From contig WAEK01000006.1 in NCBI GenBank assembly GCA_011634665.1, positions 2,116,501 through 2,180,500 of the forward strand: a stretch of 64,000 nt of DNA. Direction: 5' to 3'. The position numbers and the translations under genes were made by a program. Positions 10,373-20,051 of the stretch are shown one piece after another. The DNA is from Mortierella sp. BCC40632. Lineage: Eukaryota; Mortierellomycota; Mortierellomycetes; Mortierellales; Mortierellaceae. Each line of letters begins with the position of its first letter. Position 1 is the stretch's first letter. Under the pieces are notes generated by a model that worked only from the letters and a program-made list of their open reading frames with translations, did no database searches and was not told where the DNA came from.

Positions 10373-12214
10373 AAGAATGGCGGACTGTTACCGACAACCC
10401 CGCCATTCTCCGAATCATCGAGCACGGCTACAGGGTCCCGTTTCTCTCCCTCCTCCGACATCGGAGACACACCCTCCTCCAAGACCCCTTTCAAAGGAGG
10501 AAACAGCGAGTATAGACGCCGAGGTGTCAGCCTTACTGGAAAAGGGAGCGATAGAATGTACAAATGGAGATGGTTTCACCAGCCAACTCTTCACCATTCC
10601 AAAGAAGACAGGGGACTTGCGCCCAGTATTGAACTTGAGGCCTCTGAACAAGTTCGTACCGACCAGACCGTTCAAAATGGAGACGATTCAGCATGTATGC
10701 AGTTTAATAAAGAGGAACGATTACCTTACCTCAATAGACTTAAGAGATGCTTTCCTCCACGTCCCCATCGACCCCTCATCCAGGAAGTATCTTCAGTTCC
10801 TGTGGAAAGAAAAACTCTATCAGTTCAGGGTCCTCCCATTCGGTCTGTCTCTCGCACCGTTAATTTTCACCAAGATTTTTTGAAACCCCTACTCCGCTGG
10901 GCAAGGAAAAAGGGAATTCGAATCTCAGCCTATCTGGACGATCTAATTATCGCAGCGACATCCAAAAAGAAGTCAGAGATAGCCACCAACAGGGTCCTAA
11001 AGAAGCTCAAGGACCTCGGTTTCTCTTGACAAAGGAGTCCAAGTCGAGCCTCAAACCATCCAAGAAGCTGGAGCACCTGGGGTTCGAGCTAGACACAGCC
11101 TCGATGACACTTCGTCTGCCGGGCAAGAAGATCCGCGATGTTCGCAGGATGGCATCCAAGATGTTGAACAAGAAGGAATGCTCAGTTCGCCAACTGTCGT
11201 CCTTTATCGGCAAGACAGTCGCGATGACAGCCGCAGTATTCCCGGCCCGTCTCAAAGTCCAAAACCTGATGACCGAGAAGATACAAGCTCTGAAATCAGA
11301 GGACTCATGGGAGAGCTTAATATCTCTATCTCCAGCAGCATGCAAGGAGCTACACTGGTGGACGACACAACTCAAGGAATGGAATGGGCTTTCATGGATC
11401 ACCTCAACACCTCAAGCAGACATCTACACAGACGCCTCCGACCCAGGGTGGGGTGTAGTGATCAACAACAGGACGGTCAAAGGGACTTGGCCTCCTCGAG
11501 ATCAACACAAGCACATCAATGTCAAGGGAACTGTTGGCAGTGCAAATCGCCCTTCGACAACCGGAAGCAAAGGGAAAAGTCGTCAACATAATATCGGACA
11601 ATATTACGACAATATCCTACATCAACAGGTTCGGAGGGACAAGGTCACCACAATTGAGGAAACTGGCGACGACGATATGGGAATGGTGTCTACAGACAGA
11701 GACAAGGATACGGACGACATATGTGCCCTCAGCCTTCAATCCTGCAGACGCTCCATCACGACGGCTCGTAGGTCAACTGGAATGGTCCATAGACCCTCAG
11801 TTCTTCGCAAAAAAACTAGATCGGTATTGGGGCCCTCACCACGTCGATCTCTTCGCCTCTCCCAGCAACCACCAACTGCCACGGTACATGACTTGGAAGC
11901 CATCAGCAGACGCCATCGGTTGCGACGCTCTCAAACACTCCTGGGTGGACCTAGGCAGAGCTTACATTTGCCCTCCATGGAATCTGATCTCCCTCATTCT
12001 TCAGAAGATCCGCATGGAGAAAATTCAAGCCACTCTGATAACTCCCTATTGGCCGACAGCAGTCTGGTTCCCAACGGCGTTAGAAATGGCAACAGCTCCA
12101 CCGATGCCTGTCCCTCGACACAGAGTGATCCCAGCCCCAGGAAACGCACCGGACATCCTGGAGAAGAACCCCCACTGGTCTTTATGCGCTTGGAAGATAA
12201 GAGGCGACGCCTAA
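10373..12214 (+). pseudogene. DIRS reverse transcriptase-RNase H, frameshifted
   Basis: RT blocks in order: LLEKGAIECTNG, FTIPKKTGDLRPVLNLRPLN, YLTSIDLRDAFLHVPI, FRVLPFGLSLAP and the catalytic box YLDD at 10931-10942. RNase H follows with DIYTDASDPGWGVV (Asp codon near 11431), then ELLAVQIALRQ and NPADAPSRR. The frame changes near 10880, near 11030 and near 11530 (an extra G), and at least once more before the recombinase. The order RT-RH and then recombinase is that of DIRS elements. Confidence 0.88.
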
Positions 12215-13189
12215 TGGGAAAAGGATGGGATGCAAGCACAGCATCTATCATAGTCGATAGCCCAGAAGTACAACGCAGACAAAAAGCGTATTCCAGCATA
12301 CAGGACAGGTACATAACTTGGGCTACAGCACGCAACGTAGACGCAATGGTACCTCAACCAGTCCAACTCCTCAACTGGTTAGCCTCAGGTGTATCCATTA
12401 ATGGATGGGCAGCCAACACAGTTGACACTTACAAATCAGCCATCATTCAGATGTACGACGACAAGTCTCTCTTCAACGGTGAAGACTACCAACAGTTCTT
12501 TTTTCGCTCTCTTCGCAGACGAGAGATCAAGCACACAAAGGAGTTAAGCATCGATATCAGTCCAATCGTGGAACACTTCCGACAGCAGGGGCAGAACTCG
12601 TCCCTCACTGATCTTTTCCTCACCCAAAAGCTTTGTTGGCTCCTTGGTACCTGCGGTTTCTTCCGACCCAGCGATATAATGTGCATTGATCTCTCCAATG
12701 ACAGGTTTCATATAGACCAGTTCGCTGTGGTATTACCAATCCTCTTACCAAAGGAAACTAGGAGGGTAGTCGTATCTGCAAAAATACACCACCGTCAAAT
12801 GCCATGATGACCCTTTTGTTGTGCCCTATCAAAGACGCTTGCCGAGTACCTATCGCGTATTCAAGGCCATGAGGTAGATGTCCCTCACCCGAAGGACCCC
12901 TCATTATCGTATCGCCCATTGATCCGAGATGTCAGAGACCTAGACAAACCAGTCGGTTCTGAACGCATCAGCAACCACATCGCTTCGATTACACGCAAGC
13001 TAAATCTTCCCAAGAATGCCAAGCTCCCTAAAAGCAAGAGCAATTGGTTCCACGGCTGCAATCAGACAGGGTGCTAGAGTGGACGACGTTGTCGTACACG
13101 GGAATTGGTCGTCCTCTGTACTTTTCGACAAGTTCTATCGGTTGAACACAGCTACTTCAACCAATTTCACGTCGATGATTTTGCCATAA
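12209..13189 (+). pseudogene. DIRS tyrosine recombinase, broken
   Basis: Core-binding-like segment with NGWAANTVDTYKSAI. The catalytic Arg is in TCGFFRPSD (about 12650-12670). The C-terminal part HGNWSSSVLFDKFYR (13097-13141) supplies the final His and the nucleophilic Tyr (codon 13136-13138) and is typical of DIRS/Ngaro recombinases. Frame breaks near 12770 and stops at about 12800-13080 separate the two parts, so no enzyme can be made from this copy. Confidence 0.85.
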
Positions 13190-13205
13190 ATTCCGCTCTG
13201 GATCC

Positions 13206-13298
13206 ACATATATGGTCCTGGCCCCAAATGGATAATGGCTAGCAAAGTCGAATATCATGAAGACTTTAGCCTATTATCCGAGGGGCCAGGACCATATA
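13206..13298 (+). repeat. DIRS internal complementary region
   Basis: 13206-13235 is the exact reverse complement of the left end (9301-9330). 13236-13298 is the exact reverse complement of the right end as it was before the SINE insertion (13443-13482 joined to 14461-14484, minus overlap). The whole is an antisense copy of the circle junction, the template used in DIRS replication models. Confidence 0.93.
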
Positions 13299-13360
13299 GC
13301 TCCCACCCTCGTTATTTCCTCCCTTAGTTTTCTTTAGTTGTTTTCCTGTCTCTCCCACCG

Positions 13361-13460
13361 AAGATGTAGTACTCTGTAGTGTGGAGAGCTGAATTTATTT
13401 AGCGGGTATTTTTTCTGGATTTTCGAGTAAAGAAGGTTACACATATATGGTCCTGGCCCC
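13361..13460 (+). repeat. DIRS right inverted terminal repeat
   Basis: Reverse complement of 9311-9410. Right-specific sequence (13461-13482 plus 14461-14484, about 46 bp) continues beyond it to the true element end. Confidence 0.93.
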
Positions 13461-13482
13461 TCGGATAATAGGCTAAAGTCTT

Positions 13483-13797
13483 GGGCGGGCGAGCCCTCAG
13501 CTTAGCTGTAAAGCTTCCACCTCTCAATCTAGGTCCTCGGTTCATGCCCGAGGTAGCACATGTGTTTTTCGTGCATGATGACCCCTTTATGGGCCGTGGG
13601 CGGGAGAGTGGGCCTCCCCCTACAATCGAGACTTAGTGTTTCGGACTGTGTCCGATGTGTAGGTTTAACCCACAATAACAGTGGCAGACCGGCAGGCACA
13701 AACTAGTCTCTAGATAGTGTTTGTTTGGCTAGGTCGTGGACTATTGGCCGAGGTCTCATTGTATAAAGCAAATAAAAAAAAAAAAAAAAAAAAAAAA
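13483..13797 (+). mobile_element. tRNA-related SINE-like copy 1
   Basis: Body of about 285 bp ending in a ~27-nt A-rich tail. The 5' part holds a pol III A-box-like string (CAGCTTAGCTG, 13498-13508) and a B-box-like string (GGTTCATGCCC, 13539-13549) about 30 nt downstream, inside a T-arm-like stem with a 7-nt loop. It is preceded by the 14-16-bp sequence AATAGGCTAAAGTCTT, which recurs after each copy. This copy lacks an AG dinucleotide near 13532 found in the other two. Confidence 0.8.
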
Positions 13798-13812
13798 TAG
13801 GCTAAAAGTCTT

Positions 13813-14125
13813 GGGCGGGCGAGCCCTCAGCTTAGCTGTAAAGCTTCCACCTCTCAATCTAGAGGTCCTCGGTTCATGCCCGAGGTAGCACATGTGTTTT
13901 TCGTGCATGATGACCCCTTTATGGGCCGTGGGCGGGAGAGTGGGCCTCCCCCTACAATCGAGACTTAGTGTTTCGGACTGTGTCCGATGTGTAGGTTTAA
14001 CCCACAATAACAGTGGCAGACCGGCAGGCACAAACTAGTCTCTAGATAGTGTTTGTTTGGCTAGGTCGTGGACTATTGGCCGAGGTCTCATTGTATAAAG
14101 CAAAAAAAAAAAAAAAAAAAAAAAA
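13813..14125 (+). mobile_element. tRNA-related SINE-like copy 2
   Basis: Near-identical to copy 1, with the same A/B-box-like strings and a 24-nt poly-A tail. It is preceded by a one-base-longer form of the target repeat (13798-13812). Confidence 0.8.
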
Positions 14126-14139
14126 TAGGCTAAAGTCTT

Positions 14140-14446
14140 GGGCGGGCGAGCCCTCAGCTTAGCTGTAAAGCTTCCACCTCTCAATCTAGAGGTCCTCGGT
14201 TCATGCCCGAGGTAGCACATGTGTTTTTCGTGCATGATGACCCCTTTATGGGCCGTGGGCGGGAGAGTGGGCCTCCCCCTACAATCGAGACTTAGTGTTT
14301 CGGACTGTGTCCGATGTGTGGGGTTTAACCCACAATAACAGTGGCAGACCGGCAGGCACAAACTAGTCTCTAGATAGTGTTTGTTTGGCTAGGTCGTGGA
14401 CTATTGGCCGAGGTCTCATTGTATAAAGCAAAAAAAAAAAAAAAAA
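14140..14446 (+). mobile_element. tRNA-related SINE-like copy 3
   Basis: Same body with one extra G-rich difference near 14320 (GTGTGGGGTTT against GTGTAGGTTT). Its A tail ends at 14446 and is followed by the last target repeat (14447-14460), after which the DIRS right end resumes at 14461. Confidence 0.8.
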
Positions 14447-14484
14447 TAGGCTAAAGTCTTCATGATATTCGACTTTGCTAGCCA

Positions 14485-15290
14485 ATCTCAGTTCTAAAAT
14501 GACCTAAAAACCCACGAAGCATCTGAAAGAATTTGGCTGCCTGTCCACCATGATGCGAGAGTAGTATGGTATTTAGGGCTAATGTTATGGCAGTGGCATC
14601 TGGTGTATCGACACTGAAAATTACTACAGCACCTTATATAAAATCCAACGATGTGAAAATCTTGGCGGCTGTCCAGAACACTCCTTTAACAAGTACGAGA
14701 TAGGAGAGAAGGAGTGCTATAAAGCGCTTTACAGCGTCCAGATAACTATTAATTCAGAGTGCCAATCATTGTACGCAGATAAGATGTTAAAGCCTCTTAC
14801 CCTCGGAAAAGGAGGCAATTCTATACTTTTGCCAAGCAAGAATGGCAAAGTTTACTACCCTGTAGTAAATAGTCTGCACGGACAAAAGTTACATTCAGGA
14901 GTTTAACGCGCAACCTGACTCCCACTTTCTGCCCAAGCTATTACAATTGCATGCTTGATTTTGAGATTAAAAGGGAGGGAGGGCCGTGTCAAGAACGTGG
15001 ACACGTAACGGAAGCCTCGAAGCCTCAGATATTCTTTAGAATTCCGATTTTGGAGATCTTACGGAGCTAATTGGAATGGCGGAGGGACTGCCCTCGACCA
15101 TTATCTGGAGTTTAGCCTTTGACACTTTTGGGATTTGCTTCTATGAAGGAAAAGCCTCTGGCAGCAACTGTGAATAAGTCGTCTTATCCAATACACTTGT
15201 TGTAAAGACTGTGGTCAGCTCGCCTAAGTGCGAATAGATACTTGACCTCCTGCGCCTTCCCGAGGGTTCGGATGTCTCAGTTTTTACGGA
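14485..15290 (+). pseudogene. Right arm of fourth repeat-protein copy
   Basis: Continuous nucleotide similarity to the C-terminal domain of copy B/C, without an open frame. About 14560-14640 follows the IQYGVYGG..DGSIWYVD region. 14930-14960 matches the codons for CSSYYYCMLDF. 15035-15160 matches PDFGGPMKLAG..GLPSTNLWGFAFDALGNFYFGG. 15240-15270 matches MASCAYP. Stops and indels are spread throughout. It continues the left arm (to 9300), showing that the DIRS element landed in this gene. Confidence 0.85.
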
Positions 15291-16046
15291 GAACCACACA
15301 AATGAAGAAAAGAGCAAGTGCAGAGCCAAGGTGAGCAAATGAAGTCCATAAAAAGATGTAAAAACTGATACTGTATATTTCATCGCAGAAAAGGTAAAGT
15401 GTAATAGTGTGCAGATGCGCTAAAGGAACGACTGGTTGAAGTGTTTCCAGGCCCCATTGCGCTAATCTCACCTCAATATCGTACCACCACTTCAATAGGA
15501 CATGAATGTACCCTCCAGCTTTTTCGAGACTGTTGGAGCCCCTGAAATCAGATCAGGACTATTTAGTGACACCAGGGGAATTTGAAATAGGAGTCAATCA
15601 AAAGCTACAAACCACTGCATCGGGACGACTCCCCTTTTTGAAGGCTGGCCGAGATCTGTTCATGGTATGGCCAGTTAGAAAGTTCTCTGCCTCCCTGGAT
15701 TGTGCGAGAGCTATTGGCTCGGTATCATTCCAGGGATTCGCTATTCCTTACGCACATGTGTCCACTTGCCAGAACTGTGGAATTTGAACCAAACCAAGGA
15801 ATCGGTGTCAAATCTGAATAGATAGGGAGCTTGCGACAACCTGACCACTTTTTCAAAGGACCTCGTACGCGTCAATCCCAAATCCGCTCAAGCACCCAAG
15901 ATTGATCGAGGAGAGAGGAGAGAAAGGGGGAATAGATAGCACGAAGCTCTAGCCAGAAGAAAATATTTCGCAGTGCGTAATCCACTTCCAAGAATTTTGG
16001 TCTCTGCATTCAGTGATCATTCAGTGAGCGCCTGCTTTGTTCGGGC
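15291..16046. other. intergenic, no gene seen
   Basis: 750 bp upstream of copy C. A 93-codon ORF at 15506-15787 has no recognisable domain, homologue or promoter and is not called. Confidence 0.5.
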
Positions 16047-16054
16047 TATAAAAG
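16047..16054 (+). promoter_or_regulatory. TATA box of repeat-protein gene C
   Basis: TATAAAAG 48 bp upstream of the ATG at 16095, mirroring the spacing in gene B. Confidence 0.6.
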
Positions 16055-16094
16055 CGCTCTCGTCGTATTGTTCACACTCAGGACAGTGGCTCCA

Positions 16095-18125
16095 ATGTTA
16101 CGACTTTACTTTTTATTTTGGCTGGTAGGCATAGTCCTATCAGCAGGAGCTCTTGCAAGCACCAACATTAACAACAACAATGCTATCCAGAACATACCCG
16201 ATGAAAACTCCCAACTCCTTGTTCCTAACACCGACAAAGACGATGAAGAGCCTTTCCCAGATGACAACAGCTCTGATTCAGCTTCAGATGAGCTGTGGTT
16301 CCGTAACAAGAAGAACGGACATCACCACCGTCATCGCCATCAACACAAACACCACCGCCATCATCATCACCAAAATGACCAAAATAAACACTGCAAAGAC
16401 AAGGACAAGAAGTGTCAAAAAATTGCGGTAACAAAGACCGCCACTATTACCGATGTCATTAATGGGGTGACCTACATCCGAATAATTGCAGATGACTATG
16501 CAGGAACGACAATTAATAAAGTCTGTGAGAGCAAGGTTACGATCACCGACACCGCCGACGGCACGACCTACACGCGTACTGTTACTAACGGAGACAAGAC
16601 GTCGCTCCCGTGTTCTAAGGGCCCCGTAACCATCACGGATACAATCAATGGCGAGATCTACACAAGAACTGTTAAAGATGGAGACATGACATCTTTAAGC
16701 AAAGAGTGTCCCACCGGGGCCACAGTTGTGATTACAGACACAGCTGGTGGCTCGACATACACGCGCACAGTCACCAATGGACAGCACACCTCCTATCCGT
16801 GTCCAACTGCTGTGACGATCACAGATACCGTCGATGGCACAACCTACACGCGCACTGTTACTAATGGAGACAAGACCTCTCTCTCATGTTCCAAGGGTCC
16901 CGTAACCATCACGGATACAATCAATGACGGGGTCTACATAAGAACAGTCAAGGATGGAGACATGACATCTTTAAACAAAGAGTGTCCCACCGGGGGCACA
17001 GTTGTGATTACAGACACAGCTGGTGGCTCGACATACACGCGCACAGTCACCAATGGACAGCACACCTCCTATCCGTGTCCTACTGCTGTGACGATCACAG
17101 AAACTGTTGATGGCACAACTTATACTCGCACTGTCACCAATGGTGACAAGACGTCGCTCCCTTGTTCAAAGGGTCCTGTAACCATCACTGATACCATCAA
17201 TGGAGCAACTTACACAAGGACAGTTAATGACGGAGATTCTACAATGATCATGAAATTCTGTGCACCTTGTGGTCCCTATAGAATCACAGATACAGTTGGA
17301 GGGTCGACATTTACTCGCACTGTCACTGATGGCCAGGAGACCTCCTATCCGTGTCCTACTGCTGTGACGATCACAGAAACTGTTGATGGCACAACCTATA
17401 CTCGCACTGTCACCAATGGTGACAAGACTTCTCTCCCGTGCTCCAAAGGCCCTGTAACCATCACTGACACCATAAATGGAGTGACTTACACAAGAACAGT
17501 AAAGGATGGAGACAAGACCTCTCTAAACAAGGAGTGCTCTTCTGAGGCTCGTGTTGTCATCACAGACACTGTTGGAGGCCTCACGTACACACGTACAGTC
17601 ACCAATGGTCAACAAACCTCATACCCATGCCCCACAGCAGTGACAATCACGGAGGTTGTGGATGGCATTTCTTACACCCGCACTGTTACCAATGGCGATT
17701 CAACTACGCTCCCATGCAACAAAGGCCCAGTCACCATCACTGACACTATTAACGGGGTGACATACACCAGAACAGTTAACAACGGTGACTCTACCTCGTT
17801 GCAGAAATCTTGCACCACTCCAAGATGCACCCTAACTGAGGTAGTGAATGGACAAACTACCACTCTCACCTTCGACGTCTCTACATCAATTGATCATGTC
17901 TTCACATGTCCCACCACCACCACCACCACCACCACCACCACCACTACCACTACCACTACCACTACCACCACCACCGCCACCACCACCACCACCACAACCG
18001 CCAACCCACCACCACGACAACTGCCACCCACCACAACCACCACCGCCACCGCCACCACCACCACCACCCACTGCTTACAACTACCACCACACCAACACCA
18101 ACCAAACCACCACCACCACCACACC

Positions 18126-18163
<38 letters not shown>

Positions 18164-18801
18164 ACAACCACACCAACCACCCACCACCAACTACAACTTC
18201 ACAATTTCACCAATTCTGTTCAACACACCACGCCCACCACCACCGCCACCGCCGCCAACAACTACCACCACCATACCACCACCGCCACCCACACCAACTA
18301 CCACCACCACCACAACCACCACCGCCATTCTACACCACCACTTCCAACCAACACCCAACTACCACCACCTTCATTACCGCCACCAACCACCGCCACCACC
18401 ACGCCGCCACCACCGCCGCCAACAACCACAACCACCGCCACCACGCACCACCACCACCACCACCACCAACCACCGCCACACCACCCAACCGCCACACAAC
18501 CGATACCACACAACGCCACCACCAACAACCAACAACCACAACAACCACCAACCACCACCACCGCCACCACAACCACCACAACCACCAACCAACAACAACA
18601 ACCACCAACCACCACAACCCACCACCACAACCACCACCACCCAACCACACCAACAACCAACCACCACCAACCACCACCACCAACCACCACAACCACCACA
18701 ACCACCACACCACCACACCAACAACCACAACCACCACAACCACAACCACCACAACAACCACCACAACCACCACACCAACAACAACAACCACCACAACCAC
18801 A

Positions 18802-18833
<32 letters not shown>

Positions 18834-19809
18834 CACGACTACGACAACAACACCTAGGTGTCCTTGTACAACCAAGGGTGACTATTGCGGCGGACAGTGG
18901 CCCACAAGTTGCGGATACAACAGTGATACGATCTACCGCTGTACCAAATCTGGCTCGCCGCCGGTTCCGACCAAGACATGTAATCCCGGAAAGTGTTTGC
19001 AAGATGAGGATTCAGCTGTCTGTTTGACAGAATGCAATGAAAAAGTACAGTATGGTGTCATTGCCGGAGTAAACGCAGGAAGCATTTGGACCGTTAATCC
19101 TGCGAGCAGATTCTCCGCATCGAAACTATTCGATTCTAAAGGAATTTTATCTGCCTGGGGAATTGCCGTCAATATATTCGAGACGGAAATGATGGGTTCT
19201 AGCGTAAATGATTATCGTGGCCAACCTCCAAGTGACTATTGGAACGCTGTTCCCACACTTGATAACCTCAAGGGCATTGATGCATATGGTTCTCGACAGG
19301 ATGGCACTTTCTTGTACGCTTCAACCGATGAGCTTGGAACTGCCTACTATCATACAGGCAATGGTACAGCAAAGACCCAAGTCAAGTTTACAAACCGCGC
19401 ATCCAATCCAACTTCGTTCTGTACAACTAAAACCAACTGCTTCTCTGATCTTGCATTCGATGGAGACGATTACCTCTGGGCGATTGATCAAAACGGCAAT
19501 CTTTTCATCTCGATGATTCCTCAGACTTCCAGCTTTGGAGGCGACATGAAGTGGGTCGGAAAGGTCAAGGGATTGCCTTATGCTGTGAAAGGTGGAACTC
19601 CATATCTTGTCCTAGGGTTCGCCTTTGATGCTAATGGAAATTTCTACTATGGAGGAACAGGTGATGGAAGCAACCTTGGATGGATTGCCAGGGCTTCATC
19701 TTCCGATCCACTTAGTGCGACGTTTGTGTATTCTTCGTTTGATGACTCAATCGGTGATTTGGCCTCATGTGCATATCCTAAGGTCAAAGGGGACAGTTAT
19801 TGCAAGTAG
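16095..19809 (+). CDS. Secreted Thr-rich repeat protein, copy C (frame slips in Thr stalk)
   Basis: The ATG at 16095 opens a signal peptide (MLRLYFLFWLVGIVLSAGA), as in copy B. An acidic segment follows, then a strikingly His-rich cluster (about residues 75-100) and a CKDKDKKC motif. Then come about 16 ITDT..TRTV units of ~30 aa, ending with a divergent CTLTEVVNGQTT unit. The stalk (17911-18850) starts as poly-Thr in this frame, drifts through Pro/His/Asn translations, and the correct C-terminal part (CPCTTKGDYCGGQWP, then the propeller-like domain to a stop at 19809) lies in the next frame; the first frame stops at 18857. The two halves are each well conserved, so either the stalk contains uncorrected sequencing indels, or an intron, or this copy is broken. 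It is the best-conserved C-terminal domain in the cluster. Likely extracellular; function unknown. Confidence 0.75.
17911..18850 (+). repeat. ACC/ACA low-complexity tract (Thr stalk)
   Basis: About 940 bp built of ACC, ACA and CCA triplets with an AAC run near 18120-18170 and an ACT run near 18803-18835. G is almost absent from the plus strand, so the minus strand is a long GGT/TGT repeat. The triplet phase slips several times. Confidence 0.95.
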
Positions 19810-20051
19810 ATCAACAGTCTACAATTTGGCTTAGCTAATGTAGCCAACAGAGATACCTGATATGGTCAATTAAAAGAGCTTGCATGTCGTCAAGCAACTT
19901 TGTAAGCACTATTGTATTGTACATGAGCTGCCTTTGCAGTCATCCATAGGTGGAAAAATTCGTAAATTTCCTTGTTGTGAAGCCTATTCATCTACAATTC
20001 TATCCAATATCGGGGGTCATGCACCTGAGAAAAAGTTGTGCATACATTTTA

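Larger units (their letters stand above)
9301..14484 (+). mobile_element. DIRS-type tyrosine-recombinase retrotransposon, degenerate, with nested SINE-like insertions
   Basis: Defining parts seen: inverted terminal repeats of 100 bp (9311-9410 and 13361-13460), an internal complementary region (13206-13298) that is the reverse complement of the right end joined to the left end, and remains of gag, reverse transcriptase, RNase H and tyrosine recombinase genes in order. There is no target-site duplication, as expected for integration by a tyrosine recombinase through a circular intermediate. Left terminus 9301 and right terminus 14484 are fixed by the internal complementary region. Without the nested insertion the element is about 4.2 kb. 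All genes carry frameshifts or stops, so this copy is not autonomous. Confidence 0.93.

Noticed and set aside
13483..13560. Functional tRNA gene
   Set aside because: A- and B-box-like strings are present, but the cloverleaf is incomplete and the sequence is repeated three times with poly-A tails, so it is a SINE head.
13756..14361. Two near-identical minus-strand ORFs of 91 and 108 codons
   Set aside because: They lie entirely in the SINE-like copies and end in poly-Phe from the poly-A tails; they are antisense to the element and not genes.
15506..15787. 93-codon plus-strand ORF
   Set aside because: No homologue, splice structure or promoter recognised; length expected by chance.
17886..18875. 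Several long minus-strand ORFs rich in Val, Trp, Gly and Cys
   Set aside because: They are translations of the GGT/TGT complement of the Thr stalk and have no biological composition.
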